Positions 11,801 through 22,690 of a stretch of 64,000 nt of DNA are shown here, piece by piece. A program made the translations under genes and the position numbers. The notes beneath the pieces are model-generated. The model ran no database searches and was not told where the DNA came from. It was given only the letters and a program-made list of their open reading frames with translations. Within the stretch, counting starts at the first letter, position 1; every line of letters starts with the position of its first letter. The DNA is from Panicum virgatum (taxonomy: Eukaryota > Streptophyta > Magnoliopsida > Poales > Poaceae): NCBI RefSeq assembly GCF_016808335.1, contig NC_053141.1, positions 4,258,711 to 4,322,710 of the forward strand, read 5' to 3'.

Positions 11801-12214
11801 CGGGAGCGGGGAGCGGCCGGCCTGAGCAGTGCTCGGGAAAGGAGAGAGAGAAAGAAGAGAGGAGGAAAGAAAAGAAAAGAAGAAAAGAGAAAAAGAAAAT
11901 GGAAAAACGGAAAAGAAAAAGAAAAGGAGAGAGAGGGAGAAAAAGAGAGATTCGCGGCGAGCCTTTCGGCGGCGACCATGACGCCGGTCGGGCACGCGCG
12001 GCTGTCGCGTCCTCGTGCCGCGGCTTTGGCGGGAAGTGGCGTGCACGGATCGATGGATACAGAGGGACGGAATGGAGACTGGATTCGGGTGCCGGGACAG
12101 GGGAAAGATTTTGGGAGTTAGGGTTTTAGGAGGTTTTGAGCTCAACGACGAAAACTTTTGCAAATAAATAATTTAGCGCATGATTTAATTTTAACGGATT
12201 TTCAGGATGTCACA
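8857..12214 (-). repeat. Gypsy LTR (3' LTR in element orientation)
   Basis: 3,358 bp, beginning TG and ending CA. Contains AT-rich sequence with the TGAGTACAAATGTACTCAG inverted motif (about 9180-9199), then a GC-rich third (10850-12110) and a purine-rich tract (about 11838-11955). The big overlapping frames in the GC-rich third occur on both strands in several phases and are treated as composition artefacts. Confidence 0.93.
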
Positions 12215-13443
12215 AACCTGCCCCACTTAAAATGAATCTCGTCCTCGAGATTCGGCTGGTTTCTAAAAAGGTTGGGAAACTCCTTCTTCAGAGCATCTTC
12301 ACGTTCCCACGTAGCTTCTTCTACTCCGTGTCTGCTCCACTGAACTCTGCAGATCCGTACTTCGGAGTTTCTTGTTCTGCTGGTGACAGTGTCCAAGATC
12401 ATGACCGGTGTTTCCTGGTATCGCAGGTCTGGCTGCAGATCTATCGTTTCTACGGGCACGTGTTCTGCCTCGGGTACCCTCAAACACCTTCTTAATTGCG
12501 AGACGTGGAACACTGGGTGTATATCCGACATTTCTTCAGGTAGCTCCAGTCGGTACGCTACGGCTTCAATTTTCTTCAGAACTCGGTACGGTCCAATGTA
12601 CCAAGGGGCCAACTCTCCTTGCACCTGAAATCTTCGGGTTCCTCTAATGGGTGACACCTTGAGATAAACGAAATCTCCTGGGTTGAAGCTTATTTCCCGT
12701 CTTTTCTTATCTGCGTAGCTCTTTTGCCTTGACTGGGCTGCCTTCAGCTTTTCTCTAATCTCGGCAACTCTTTCTTCCGCTTCCTTTATAAGTGCGGGCC
12801 CGACTAGGGCACGTTCTCCAATTTCTGACCACATCAGCGGAGTTCTGCACTTTCTTCCGTAGAGAGCTTCGAACGGTGACATGCCCAAGCTTGCTTGGTA
12901 GCTATTGTTGTATGAAAACTCGGCATAGGGTAAACTCTGTTCCCAATCCTTGCCATAGGTAAGGACACATGCCCTCAACATATCCTCCATAATCTGATTC
13001 ACTCTTTCTGTCTGGCCATCCGTTTGTGGGTGATAAGTGGAGCTGAAATCCAACTTGGTGCCCATGGCTTTATGCAGACTCTTCCAAAACCTGGAGGTGA
13101 ACTGGGTCCCTCTATCTGAAACAATTCTGCTAGGTACACCATGTAACTTTACTATGTTTTCCACATAGAGCTTGGCTAGCTTTTCTCCGCCGTAGTTGGT
13201 TCGTACGAGTATGAAATGGGCTGATTTAGTAAGTCGATCCACTATTACCCATATGGAGTCGTGTCCTTTCTGGGTCCTGGGCAAACCCACTACAAAATCC
13301 ATTCCTATCTCGTCCCACTTCCAAACCGAGATGGGTAGGGGTTGCAACAGCCCTGCTGGCTTCTGATGTTCGGCCTTGATCCTTTGACAAGTATCACAAC
13401 GGACGACAAACCGTGCAATATCCGCCTCATCCCATTCCACCAA
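12202..13443 (-). CDS. Gypsy integrase with chromodomain-like tail
   Basis: 413 codons open. The end of the zinc-binding region is at residues 16-19 (CDTC). The catalytic triad is D49 (GMDFVVGLP), D110 (VSDRGTQF) and E146 (QTERVNQ), with 35 residues between the last two, i.e. D,D-35-E. A GPY-type module ([11 protein letters not shown]) is near 279-289, and a truncated chromodomain-like segment ([20 protein letters not shown]) near 362-383. The enzyme joins element cDNA to chromosomal DNA; the tail in chromoviruses guides it to chromatin. The frame runs 13 nt into the 3' LTR. The true N-terminus is in another frame upstream (near 13440), so this domain is separated from RNase H by a frameshift. 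Confidence 0.9.
   Translation of the reverse strand: MVEWDEADIARFVVRCDTCQRIKAEHQKPAGLLQPLPISVWKWDEIGMDFVVGLPRTQKGHDSIWVIVDRLTKSAHFILVRTNYGGEKLAKLYVENIVKLHGVPSRIVSDRGTQFTSRFWKSLHKAMGTKLDFSSTYHPQTDGQTERVNQIMEDMLRACVLTYGKDWEQSLPYAEFSYNNSYQASLGMSPFEALYGRKCRTPLMWSEIGERALVGPALIKEAEERVAEIREKLKAAQSRQKSYADKKRREISFNPGDFVYLKVSPIRGTRRFQVQGELAPWYIGPYRVLKKIEAVAYRLELPEEMSDIHPVFHVSQLRRCLRVPEAEHVPVETIDLQPDLRYQETPVMILDTVTSRTRNSEVRICRVQWSRHGVEEATWEREDALKKEFPNLFRNQPNLEDEIHFKWGRFVTS
12215..12229 (-). other. Gypsy polypurine tract
   Basis: On the minus strand the last bases before the 3' LTR read TTAAGTGGGGCAGGTT, a purine-rich run directly against TGTGACATCC. This is the expected plus-strand primer. Confidence 0.75.
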
Positions 13444-14195
13444 TATTTTTGTTTTAAGTCCATATACATTTTGGTGGATCTTGGGTGGATGGAGTATGCC
13501 GAGTTGTGAGCTTCATCCATGAGTATTTGCCCGAAGTCTCCTTTCTGGGGCACACAAATTCTATCTTTATACCATAAGGTTCCCCTATTATCCACCCTAA
13601 AATCTGGTGCCTTATTTTCTCCAGTCTGCCTCCGGATTTCCATCAGCCCCTTGTCCAAACTTTGTGCCTTTATGATTCTGTCCTCTAGTGTGGATTGGAC
13701 ATCCAGCACTTGGCTGGAACCTCGAGGAACAATGTGCACATTCAATCGCGCCATTTCCTCTTGCAGATGATCCTCCTTGGGTCCATAGGATTTTCGGCTG
13801 AGGGCATCAGCTACCACGTTTGCTTTTCCGGGGTGGTAATGGATTTCCAAATTATAATCCTTAACCAATTCCAGCCATCTTCTTTGCCTTAAGTTCAAAT
13901 CCGGCTGGGTGAAGATATACTTCAGGCTCTTATGGCCAGTATAAATCTCGCACTTATTTCCAATCAAATATTGCCTCCAAATTTTAAGTGCGTGCACTAC
14001 GGCTGCAAGTTCCAGATCATGGGTTGGATAATTCTGCTCATGAGGCCTGAGCTGGCGGGAAGTATATGCAACGACTTTCCCGTCTTGCATGAGTACACAA
14101 CCCAATCCTTGTCGGGATGCATCACAATAGATGACAAAATCCCGATGAATGTCCGGTAGGGTCAGCACTGGGGCGGTTGTCAACCTATTCTTCAA
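13305..14195 (-). pseudogene. Gypsy RNase H and start of integrase, broken
   Basis: Codes for the RNase H domain ([46 protein letters not shown]) and ADALSRKS linker. It then enters the integrase zinc finger but loses frame near 13440. It is cut from the reverse transcriptase frame by an in-frame stop at 14217-14219. RNase H would degrade RNA in the RNA:DNA hybrid during particle reverse transcription. As seen it cannot be made as part of a polyprotein. Confidence 0.85.
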
Positions 14196-14216
14196 TTCTT
14201 GAAAACTCCTCTCACA

Positions 14217-15584
14217 TTACTCTGTCCAGGTGAATTTCTTCTCCTTCTTGAGTAGCTCTGTCATGGGCCGGGCTATCTTGGAAAATCCTTCAATGAATCT
14301 CCGATAATACCCAGCTAATCCGAGAAAGCTTCTGATCTCACTGACGTTGGTCGGTTGCTGCCAGTTGGAAACTGCTTCGACCTTCTCGGGGTCCACTGCT
14401 ACTCCTTCTGTGGTTAGAATATGACCAAGGAAAGCTACTTTCTCCAGCCAAAATTCACATTTGCTGAACTTGGAATATAGCCTATGTACTCTTAATTTTC
14501 CAAAACTACTCTCAGATGTTGCTCGTGCTCCTGGACACTCTTCGAGTAAAATAAGTATATCGTCGATGAAGACTACGACAAACTTATCCAACTCATCCAT
14601 AAATATCTTGTTCATGAGGTTCATGAAATAAGCAGGGGCATTTGTGAGTCCAAAGGACATCACAGTGAACTCAAATTGACTGTATCGGGTGACAAAGGCT
14701 GTCTTTGGGATGTCGCTCTCTCTAATCTTGAGCTGAAAATATCCTGACCTTAGATCAATCTTGGAGAAGTACTTGTCTCCTTTCAATTGATCGAAAAGGT
14801 CATCAATCCTGGGGAGGGGGTACTTATTCTTAATGGTGACTTCGTTTAGCACCCGGTAATCCACACACAACCTCATACTCCCATCTTTCTTCTTGACAAA
14901 CAGGACTGGGGCTCCCCAAGGTGACGAGATTGGTCTGATGAAGCCGATTCGTTGTAACTCTTCCAGCTGCTTCTTTAATTCTGCCAATTCGGAGGTTGCC
15001 ATCCTATAGGGTCTCTTGGCTATAGGGGCGGTTCCAGGGACAAGGTCGATGACAAACTCTATATCCCTATCTGGTGGCATCCCAGGGAGTTCTTCTGGGA
15101 AAACATCTGGGTACTCATTTACCACTGGGACTTCTTCTAAGGACTTGGCTTCCATGCTAAACACCATCGGGTCTGATCCTCTTACTCGGGTATGGCAGGT
15201 TACTCGTACTCCTTCCGGGTTTGTCAGGTCTACCACCTTGTCCGTAAAACCTATGAGGCCATTGTGTCGGCTTAACCAGTCCATTCCGAGGATCATGTCT
15301 ATTCCCTTGGACTTTAGTACTACTAAGTCTGCTAAAAATTCTACCCCACTTAAATTGATCCTTACTCGTAGACAACCTAGTTGACACTTGATGTCACCTC
15401 CAGGCGTCCGGGTTAATAGGGGTGCTTTTAGTAGTATTGTAGGTATATTGTGTTTCTCTACAAAACTTGAGGATAGGAACGAATGTGATGCTCCAGAATC
15501 AAACAGTACTGTTGCGAGAGTTGAGCTGACTAGGTACTCACCGAGCACTACGCCCTGAGCTCCTTGAGCCTCCTGTGCATTCAT
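14217..15584 (-). CDS. Gypsy aspartic protease and reverse transcriptase
   Basis: 455 codons. The protease active site DSGA is at residues 29-32 ([11 protein letters not shown]). The RT palm shows LCVDYRVLN (239-247), KIDLRSGY with a catalytic Asp near 277, and FIDD at 339-342, the Gypsy form of YXDD. Just after FIDD about 25 residues are unlike the usual family sequence, which fits two compensating small indels. Two stop codons (about 15621 and 15600) separate it from gag and a TAA at 14217-14219 from RNase H, whereas related elements have one long gag-pol frame. Confidence 0.9.
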   Translation of the reverse strand: MNAQEAQGAQGVVLGEYLVSSTLATVLFDSGASHSFLSSSFVEKHNIPTILLKAPLLTRTPGGDIKCQLGCLRVRINLSGVEFLADLVVLKSKGIDMILGMDWLSRHNGLIGFTDKVVDLTNPEGVRVTCHTRVRGSDPMVFSMEAKSLEEVPVVNEYPDVFPEELPGMPPDRDIEFVIDLVPGTAPIAKRPYRMATSELAELKKQLEELQRIGFIRPISSPWGAPVLFVKKKDGSMRLCVDYRVLNEVTIKNKYPLPRIDDLFDQLKGDKYFSKIDLRSGYFQLKIRESDIPKTAFVTRYSQFEFTVMSFGLTNAPAYFMNLMNKIFMDELDKFVVVFIDDILILLEECPGARATSESSFGKLRVHRLYSKFSKCEFWLEKVAFLGHILTTEGVAVDPEKVEAVSNWQQPTNVSEIRSFLGLAGYYRRFIEGFSKIARPMTELLKKEKKFTWTE

Positions 15585-15620
15585 GTGGTTGACGCGAGCT
15601 CATCCAAATGATTGCTGGGG

Positions 15621-16821
15621 CTACCTCATCTGCTGACTGTTGTTGTTGGTGTTGTTGTTGTTGAGGATGGGCACTCGGTTGGCACCTGACAGCACTGGCC
15701 TTGGTCCATTCACTGTATTAGAGAAGGCTGATGTAGCAGGCGTGTTCTTGGCATATGGGCAGTTGGCAATGAAATGCCCTGTCTCTCGGTAGTTGAAACA
15801 GACCCTAGCATTGCTGTTGTTGGTGGTGACCTGGCTTGCATTGCTCTGCGGGGCCTTCATGGTGTTCTGGCTCCGGAACTGCGTGTTAGAGGCTTGTGGG
15901 CCTGTCACTTGAGATTGAGTCCTATACTGCATTGGAGCCTGATACCTTGGTGCTGTATAGTTGAAGCTTCTTGGTTTCTGGAAGCCATCCTGATGGCGGG
16001 ACTTGCTTTCCAGAAACTTGCGCTTGTTATCTTTCCTTTCATCAATTTTGGCCCTCTCTGTAAGAATAGCCTTGTTCATCAGGGTGTTGAAATCCGGGTA
16101 GATCTGTGGAGTAAGCAAGGTCCGGAGTTCTGGGTTTAATTCTTTCTTGAACATATCCTGCTTCTTCTCATCGTCATTCACCTCTTCTGGGGCATATCGG
16201 GCCAACTCCATGAACTGATGGGTGTACTCTTCCACCGACATGCTTCCCTGCTGCAGAGTGCGGAACTCATCCGCCTTACGCTTCATGGTGGCCGAGGGGA
16301 TATGATATCGGCGGAATTCCTTCACAAATTCCTTCCTGGTGATGGTGGAGGCATCTTCGGTGGCGACACAATAATTCTCCCATCAGGCTAAGGCAGTCCC
16401 GGTGAGTTGGTGTGCTGCCAGCAGGACTTTTGTCTCGGTCCTGACACTCGAACGGCTTGAGCTTCCTCTGGATTACACGTAGCCAGTCATCTACATCCAA
16501 GGGGTTGTTGGATCCGGCAAAGGTGGATGGCTTGGTTCTCAGAAAAGCTGTCAGCTTGTCGTTCATGGTTTGTTCTCGAGGCCGCTTGTTCACGAGGGCA
16601 TTGGCCAGAGTTTCTAGGATGAGGGTCTGATTGTGGATTATCTATGCCAGGTCCCTGAGGGGTTGTGGTGGTGGCAGTGGCACTTCGCCTTGATTTTCTC
16701 CTCGGTTCTGGCTCACTTCTTGCTCATCCTGGGGCGGGTTCTGTCCATTAGGCTGCACTCCCGTACCAGCGACTGCAGGGTTTCGAATGCGGGAGGCCCT
16801 CGTAACGCTTCGGAAAGCCAT
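15621..16821 (-). pseudogene. Gypsy gag, multiply disrupted
   Basis: Start is taken at the ATG at 16821. A stop lies at 16642-16644, a frameshift (one extra A in an A run) near 16429, and a TGA near 16384. Beyond these, the capsid-type Retrotrans_gag core is open (FRTLQQGSMSVEEYTHQFMEL). A nucleocapsid knuckle at about 15780-15825 reads CFNYRETGHFIANC, with Tyr where the second zinc-binding Cys of CX2CX4HX4C should be, so zinc binding is probably lost. Gag would form the particle and bind element RNA. Confidence 0.85.
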
Positions 16822-17105
16822 CTGTAAATTGGATAGAGTTTTTGTGAGATTGGGTTTAAGTGATGTTTAAGTTGTTTAATTCGTATTTTTGAAAAGGCAG
16901 AATCTACCTTCTGCCGATAAGCACACAACCAACAAGCACACAAACATAGCAAACAATAAGCACACACAACTTTATTACCGCAAGGGGGTACATCACGGGG
17001 CAAGACTAAAACACGTACTACACGTCCAGATACAGGTCGACACTTAAGGGTACAACATAAGCCAGTGGGGCTAGGAGGTACAACACTAGGGTGACGTCGG
17101 GCATT

Positions 17106-17965
17106 TTACTCGCGGGGCGAGCCTTCTTCTGGGGCGGAGTGTGCGAGTAGTCCTTGCTCGCCGTCCTCTAGGTTTCCGTTTACCAAGGATTGCGTAGCAG
17201 TTTCTCCTTCATCGGTGGCAGTAGACCTTTTAGGATTCTTGGGTGGGGCTTGTGGGGTTATCACAAGTGGTCCCCATCCTATGACGGGTGTCCCGAGTAG
17301 AACTTGGTCTTCCCAATTGCCGGGACTGGGGTTCCACTTCTGATCCATTCTTGCATACGCCGGTCTCGGGCTTGCCTGAGGCTCTCCTGAGCAATTGCTT
17401 CACTGCTGACCACGGCTGCGGCTCTTTCCTCGGCTTGGGCTGCTCGTATCTGTTGCAGTCTTACCGCGAGCTCTGCTTGCTCGGCTCGATGGGTCTGCTC
17501 CCTCAGAATGTTGGCTTGCTCGTCAAAGAGCTGATCCAAAGAGACTAGGTAGGTAGCCACTTGGTACATAGGGTCCTCTTCATGGCGGCGCCGTTCCAGA
17601 CTTCTCATGCGTGCTTCCCAAACTAGGGTTCTGATGGCCGGCGGAAAGAACCTCATTGGTGTGGAGGTGAGGTGTCTTTCAAAAATCCGGCACAGGTAAC
17701 GGAGTGCCTTTCTGATGGCCAAGGGATAGGTGTCTTGGTGCCTAAATCCCGTAGCGGTCACTCGCCATGGCTGGATGTCGGGGTAGCAATCACTTCTGTT
17801 GATGACTATGATCACCCTGCAGCGGAGAGTGCCATGATGCTCGTACTCTCTGCTGTAGTACCTTGGGCGTTCCGTGACGCCAAGGCTTTCCAGGGCATTG
17901 ATCAAGAGGCTGGGGAAGCCAGGTGCAGCTTGGCAATTGCCCTGGGTCCATCCTTCCTCAGCCAT
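17106..17965 (-). CDS. Gypsy accessory ORF2 upstream of gag
   Basis: The frame 17965-17279 encodes 228 residues of unknown function. It is paralogous to accessory ORF1: both start MA(D/E)(N/E)GW, then share GTLRC, YPDIQPW/YPDVDPW, TGFR..DTY, RKALR.L and FFPP. The second half is a Glu/Arg/Ala-rich coiled-coil-like region. Near its end a second frame (17348-17106) continues with a Pro/Thr/Glu-rich tail, suggesting a frameshift between body and tail. Such ORFs are not part of the standard gag-pol. No promoter of its own was seen. Confidence 0.6.
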
Positions 17966-18116
17966 CTAAAAACAAAGATAGGGTGAATAAACTTGCACAA
18001 TTATTTGGGGTACACCAAGGGGGTAGATGATATTTATTATTGCAACATGGTGGGATACAGACTTCATGGATACTCGATTATTAGGGCAAAGGTTCTAGCT
18101 TGGGGTGCTACTCCTA

Positions 18117-18350
18117 TCATGGGGACTTTTCCTCGATCCGGATAGGGCACTTCTTCAGTGGAAGACACTGATCCATCACGTCATCTTTGGTCTGAGTACC
18201 TTTATCCCAATGGGTTTCTTCGGGTTCTTCCTCTTCAGTCTGAGTGCTTACATCCCAATGGGTTTCTACGGGTTCTTCTTCTTCTTCCTCTATCCACCCA
18301 CCTATTCCTATGAGAGCCTCGTATTCTTGCATTCGGGCTTGGAGAGCGGC
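18117..18350 (-). CDS. acidic TQT-repeat tail of Gypsy accessory ORF1 (other frame)
   Basis: Open minus-strand frame whose upstream end carries on in register from a second copy of the RTRAA..SLAALQA module. It encodes two 16-residue tandem repeats, EEEEPVETHWDVSTQT and EEEEPEETHWDKGTQT (48-bp DNA repeat, about 18189-18285), followed by a lysine-rich end. KGTQT fits the KXTQT motif bound by LC8-type dynein light chains; STQT is a weaker match. It sits one frame away from ORF1, joined by an apparent frameshift at an A-rich site near 18385. Confidence 0.6.
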   Translation of the reverse strand, partial: AALQARMQEYEALIGIGGWIEEEEEEPVETHWDVSTQTEEEEPEETHWDKGTQTKDDVMDQCLPLKKCPIRIEEKSP

Positions 18351-18985
18351 TAGGGAATTCTCGGCGCGTGCGGCTCTCGTCCGTTTTGTTCCAGTTCTAC
18401 CTCACATTCTTGCATTTGGGCTTGGAGAGCGGCTAGGGAATACTCGGCGTGTGCAGCTCTTGTCCGTTGTCCATCCAGCTCTTGGGTTGCCTTTTCTGCT
18501 CGGTGGACTTGTTGCTTCAGTTGTGCCGCTTGTTCGCGGTAGAGCTCATCCAGGCTGGTGAGATAGATGGAAAGGTGGGAGACCGTATCTTCCAGGTCTT
18601 CTTCTTCTCTTCCGAGTCCTCTCATCCGGGCAATCCATGTGCGTCCTCTTCCTTCAGTCGGCGGGAAAAATCCCATAGGAATCCGCTGAAGGTGATGCCT
18701 GTAGATCACGCGTAGACGTTGCAGGGCTTTACGGGCGGCTTTTCGATAGGTGTCCGGGAAGCGAAAACCAGTGGTGGGGATGAACCAAGGGTCCACATCT
18801 GGGTAGCGGGTGCTCTTTCCCACGAAGATCATCAGGTCGCACCGAAGAGTGCCTTTGGAGTCGTACTCCCGGTAGACAAACTCTGGTGGGTCCACAACTC
18901 CGATGCGTTCCAGGCTGAGTATCAACAACTTGGGAAGGTCGGGCTTTGCGTGGCAGATTCTGCCAATCCATCCATTGTCAGCCAT
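18350..18985 (-). CDS. Gypsy accessory ORF1 upstream of gag
   Basis: 211 residues starting about 140 nt downstream of the 5' LTR, the first coding region of the element. The N-terminal globular part shares GTLRC, YPDVDPW, TGFRFPDTY, RKALQRLR and MGFFPP with ORF2. The C-terminal part (about residues 140-200) is helical, Glu/Gln/Ala-rich and coiled-coil-like. A module of about 84 bp (18327-18395 against 18410-18478) is tandemly duplicated, and the frame is lost between its copies, giving a short out-of-frame end (PHAPRIP). Function unknown; it may be a structural or trafficking protein of the particle. Confidence 0.6.
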   Translation of the reverse strand: MADNGWIGRICHAKPDLPKLLILSLERIGVVDPPEFVYREYDSKGTLRCDLMIFVGKSTRYPDVDPWFIPTTGFRFPDTYRKAARKALQRLRVIYRHHLQRIPMGFFPPTEGRGRTWIARMRGLGREEEDLEDTVSHLSIYLTSLDELYREQAAQLKQQVHRAEKATQELDGQRTRAAHAEYSLAALQAQMQECEVELEQNGREPHAPRIP

Positions 18986-19110
18986 CTGGAACAGGGCAAG
19001 AACCAGTGGTGAGTGTTTGTGTGAAAGAAGGATTAAGGAAAGAAAAGTCCTAGTGTGAAAGGGTCAGAAAAAGGGTTTCGCTCCTAGGGTCACGTCCTAC
19101 GGCCAACCTA

Positions 19111-19124
19111 TGGCTCTGATACCA
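19111..19124 (-). other. Gypsy primer-binding site (tRNA-iMet type)
   Basis: Minus-strand TGGTATCAGAGCCA, complementary to the 3' end of initiator methionine tRNA, two nucleotides inside the 5' LTR. This fixes the element's orientation. Confidence 0.9.
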
Positions 19125-19126
19125 TC

Positions 19127-22100
19127 TGAAGCGTCCCTCATAAGAGAAGACTTAAATGTGATACATACATCAGTCCCAGGAGGCTGATCACACATTTATT
19201 ACATCAGATGGTTCATCATCGTACAACTCTACACGGTAATGGGCAGAGAAGCGCCACTATCGCGAGGATTACAACCCACACCCACACAACGATACTAATT
19301 ATAAAAAGGGGGTCATCAGAGTCTTGCGCCATGCGGTATCTCCTGCGGGTGACCCTAATCCACAGGCAAGGCTGGGTGTAGGACCGTACCCTACTCAACG
19401 TCCTCTGGAACGAAGTCTGGGTCCTTCTCTGTAAAAATTAAGAATGGGGTGAGTACAAATGTACTCAGCAAGTCCAACCACACCCACGGAGGGGGAATAA
19501 ACAGAATATAATACACATGGTATTTCAAGGATAAGGTTAAGGTTTACTTTTGCGGAAAGCAATATTTTATGCAAGGGTTTATTTGAAAGAAAATATTTCC
19601 AAAACCAGTTTTCTTGTACCGAGTGACACGAATGGTTGATCCACATAGGATCCAAGTTTTAAGCTGCTACCAGACTCCTCATCCGCCGTAGCACACGGCA
19701 CAACTGCCGGACACAATTCCGAAACAACTCACGCCAACCCATCCCAAAATAAACTCTAGTTATGTGACCACACCGTAACTCGCCCAGTACCGTGGGCACA
19801 ACTATTCAAATAGATTTTAACTCTGCAGAGGTGTGCAACTTTACCCACAAGCGGGGTACCGCAACTCGATCACCTTAGTGTTGGTGTAGATCCCAACAAA
19901 GCCATTACCCACCTTAGCTAGACCTGACCAGCCATCACGGGATGCACCAAGGGGTTATCGACCTATCACAGAGGTTCTAACCGGGGCATAAGTCACACAG
20001 AGCTAATCTCTTTGCCTTGATCACCCGTTGCTCTCAGCTCTCCTGATGGCTATCAGACTAACTAGTGAGGTTTATGCTAAGCCGTTGCCCATACAACGGT
20101 CGAGTGGTTTGCACGATAGTGGAGTTAGGTGAGATGACACACCAACTCGGTCCTTAGTGGTGACAAGATGGATATCTCCCTTCCTTGCTCTGCCACACAG
20201 GCACAAGCACACCAAACGACAAATCACACAGAAATGCCATCCATCCCGTCTAGACTTATCTTTTGAAAATCCACTTTTATCCCTTCCCACACACGCACAC
20301 CTTTTCTTTATAAAACAAGTTGTATTGTGTATAAGATCCTAAGTGTTCTAGCAGTGATTAACGTCCAAACAAAATCAGACATTAATCTAGGTGGTCAAGG
20401 AATGGTTATAACAAATCAAGGGGTGGCTATCCAACTGTGTTTTCAGCAAGCAAAACATATGCAATTTTATAAAACAGGCCAATAGGTTGTGTTTATAAAA
20501 ACTAGGACAAAAGCATGCATCAAAGGGCGGGATTGAACTTGCCGTCTTCGAATCCTTCGGGGAGGTCTTGGTCGAAGCACTGTCCTTCGGGCTCGGGGTC
20601 GCGAAACTGGTCCTCGTTTGCTGGCTCGCAGTACTGCTCTTCAACGGGCTCTCCTTCGTTCACACCGTGGTCTACGACGCAAACAAACAAACACACAATC
20701 AAGAAAAAGAAATAAAAGTTTTATCATTGAGCTCGAACCGGAAATAATTAAGATATAGAGTTTGGAGTAATATTGTTGAGCGATTTCCTAATGGCACGGC
20801 CAAAACTATGACACGAGAGGCGTGGTAAATTTTAAATTGATCTGAGATTATTTGGCGCATGAAATGATATGTTATATAGAGGTTTAGGGGTTAAATAAGG
20901 GTCCCAGGACTTGTTTGTAATTATATTTAAGAAGGCATGGGCTTAGTTTGTATTTTAGAAACTATTTGGGACATATTAAAAAGGGTCAGGGGTTTATTTA
21001 AATATGTTGCATAGTGGAAAGGTTTGTTTGTGAATATTATAAAGGATAGGGTGTTATTTGAAAAAAAACCAAAGGGTGGAAGTGTTCTTAATTAAATAGA
21101 ATAGAAGGTAGGGGGTTATGGGAAAAATGCCTTGTCTTCTTCGTCCCCTCGCGCTGGGATACAGGGGAGGGGGGCGATGTTCGTCAAAGCTCGTGGGCCC
21201 GCAGCCTGGAGGCACGGCGACGGCCCGGAGTAGGGGGAAAAGAGAAAGAAGGGGGAGGCGAATCGATTCCCCTACCTAGCTCAAGATGGGATGGAGCGAG
21301 GCGGCGGGGCTACGAGGGCAGGCGGCGGCGGCAGCGCTAGGCGGCTCTGGCGGCGGCGCTAGGGGAGCAGAGGAGGAGCTAGGGCGGCGGTGGTGGCTCG
21401 TGGTGGCGAAGGGCGACGCGGAGGGCCTCTTTATAGCCCGAGTAAGGCGGTGGAGCGATGCGGGGGTAGGTGGCCGTCTAGCGAGCTCCGCGGGCGGCCA
21501 TTAATGGCGCTCGGCCGGTCTCGCGTGTCGCGGAGCGGTGCGAGCGGCGAGGCCGCAGCACAGGGCGAGCTGCTGTGCGCGGGCGTGGCTCGGCGTGCTT
21601 GGCAGCGGGCCCGAGCGTTGGCGCGACGCAGACGGCGGCGTGCGTCGTCGAGCGGCTCAGCGGGCAGCGCGGCCGCGTGGGTCGCGTGGAGGCAGCCGGG
21701 AACGGGCGCGCGCACGTCTGTGCGAGGGGCAGGGCCGGCGTGGCGCGCGCGGCTCGGCATGAGCGCGGTGAGTGCATGCGTGCGCAGCGGCGGTTCACGC
21801 GGCGCGAGCGGAGGGGGCAGCGGCGAGCGGCGCGGCGGTGCACGTGGGGCGCAGGGGCGAGCGGGACCGGGGCGGCGTGGCTGCGTGCGCGCGAGTGGCT
21901 GCTCTGCTTTGCGCGGGAAGGCGAGGTCGGGCTGGGGCGTGCACGCCGAGCGGGCTGCGGAGCAGCTTGGGGGCGGCGGGGTGCCCGGGCCAGAGGGAGG
22001 GGAGGCTCGCGTGGGAGGGGGCAAGCCGGGAGCGGGGAGCGGCCGGCCTGAGCAGCGCTCGGGAAATGAGAGAGAGAAAGGAGAGAGGAGGAAAGAAAAG

Positions 22101-22451
22101 AAAAGAAAAGAAAAGAAGAAAAGAGAAAAAGAAAATGGAAAAAAGGGAAAAGAAAAAGAAAAGGAGGGAGAGGGAGAAAAAGAGAGATTCGCGGCGAGCC
22201 TTTCGGCGGCGACCACGACGCCGGTCGGGCACGCGCGGCTGTCGCGTCCGCGTGCCGTGGCTTTGGCGGGAAGTGGCGTGCGCGGATCGAGGGAAACAGA
22301 GGGACGGAATGGAGACTGGATTCGGGTGTCGGTACAGGGGAAAGATTTTGGGAGTTAGGGTTTTAGGAGGTTTTGAGCTCAACGACGAAAACTTTTGCAA
22401 ATAAATAATTTAGCGCATGATTTAATTTTAACGGATTTTCGGGATGTCACA
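19127..22451 (-). repeat. Gypsy LTR (5' LTR in element orientation)
   Basis: 3,325 bp, partner of 8857-12214. Lacks about 50 bp present in the other LTR near 11385-11435 and has other small length differences in the GC-rich third. Confidence 0.93.
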
Positions 22452-22690
22452 GTCAGCTAGTTAATGGGCACACCCGACGGCTCAGCGCCGAGGTCCTCGC
22501 TGTGTAGTCCAGGCCCCGTCCCCGGCCGCAGGGAAGCATGCCGGCGTCGCGGACCAGCGAGACGCGGCCACCTCCAGCAAGACCGACGGCGTGGCCCCCG
22601 AGCCTGCCTTCTTCTCCGGTGTGGTGGCGCGGTGGCGACGATGAAGATCAGCACAGCACGAACGGGCGCTGCAACGGGCAGAACACTGGT

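Larger units (their letters stand above)
8857..22451 (-). mobile_element. Ty3/Gypsy chromovirus (Tekay/Del-like), full-length but defective
   Basis: Two direct LTRs (8857-12214 and 19127-22451, TGTGACATCC..GCTTCA in element orientation) flank a minus-strand interior ordered: PBS, accessory ORFs, gag, protease, reverse transcriptase, RNase H, integrase, chromodomain-like tail, PPT. Integrase lies after RNase H, which defines Gypsy. The iMet primer site, the chromodomain-like end and the very long LTRs point to the Tekay/Del chromovirus group. Flanking 5-mers are GTCAA (8852-8856) and GTCAG (22452-22456), a one-mismatch target duplication. By eye the LTRs differ at roughly 3% over the first 650 bp, plus larger indels of about 50-150 bp in the GC-rich part. 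Every coding domain except integrase carries a break. Confidence 0.93.

Noticed and set aside
11231..12163. 310-codon minus frame and 268-codon plus frame in the Gypsy LTR
   Set aside because: Overlapping frames on both strands in a GC-rich LTR; not conserved in frame in the partner LTR, where indels shift them.
21390..22358. 322-codon frame in the other LTR
   Set aside because: Same reason; it depends on a local deletion relative to the left LTR.
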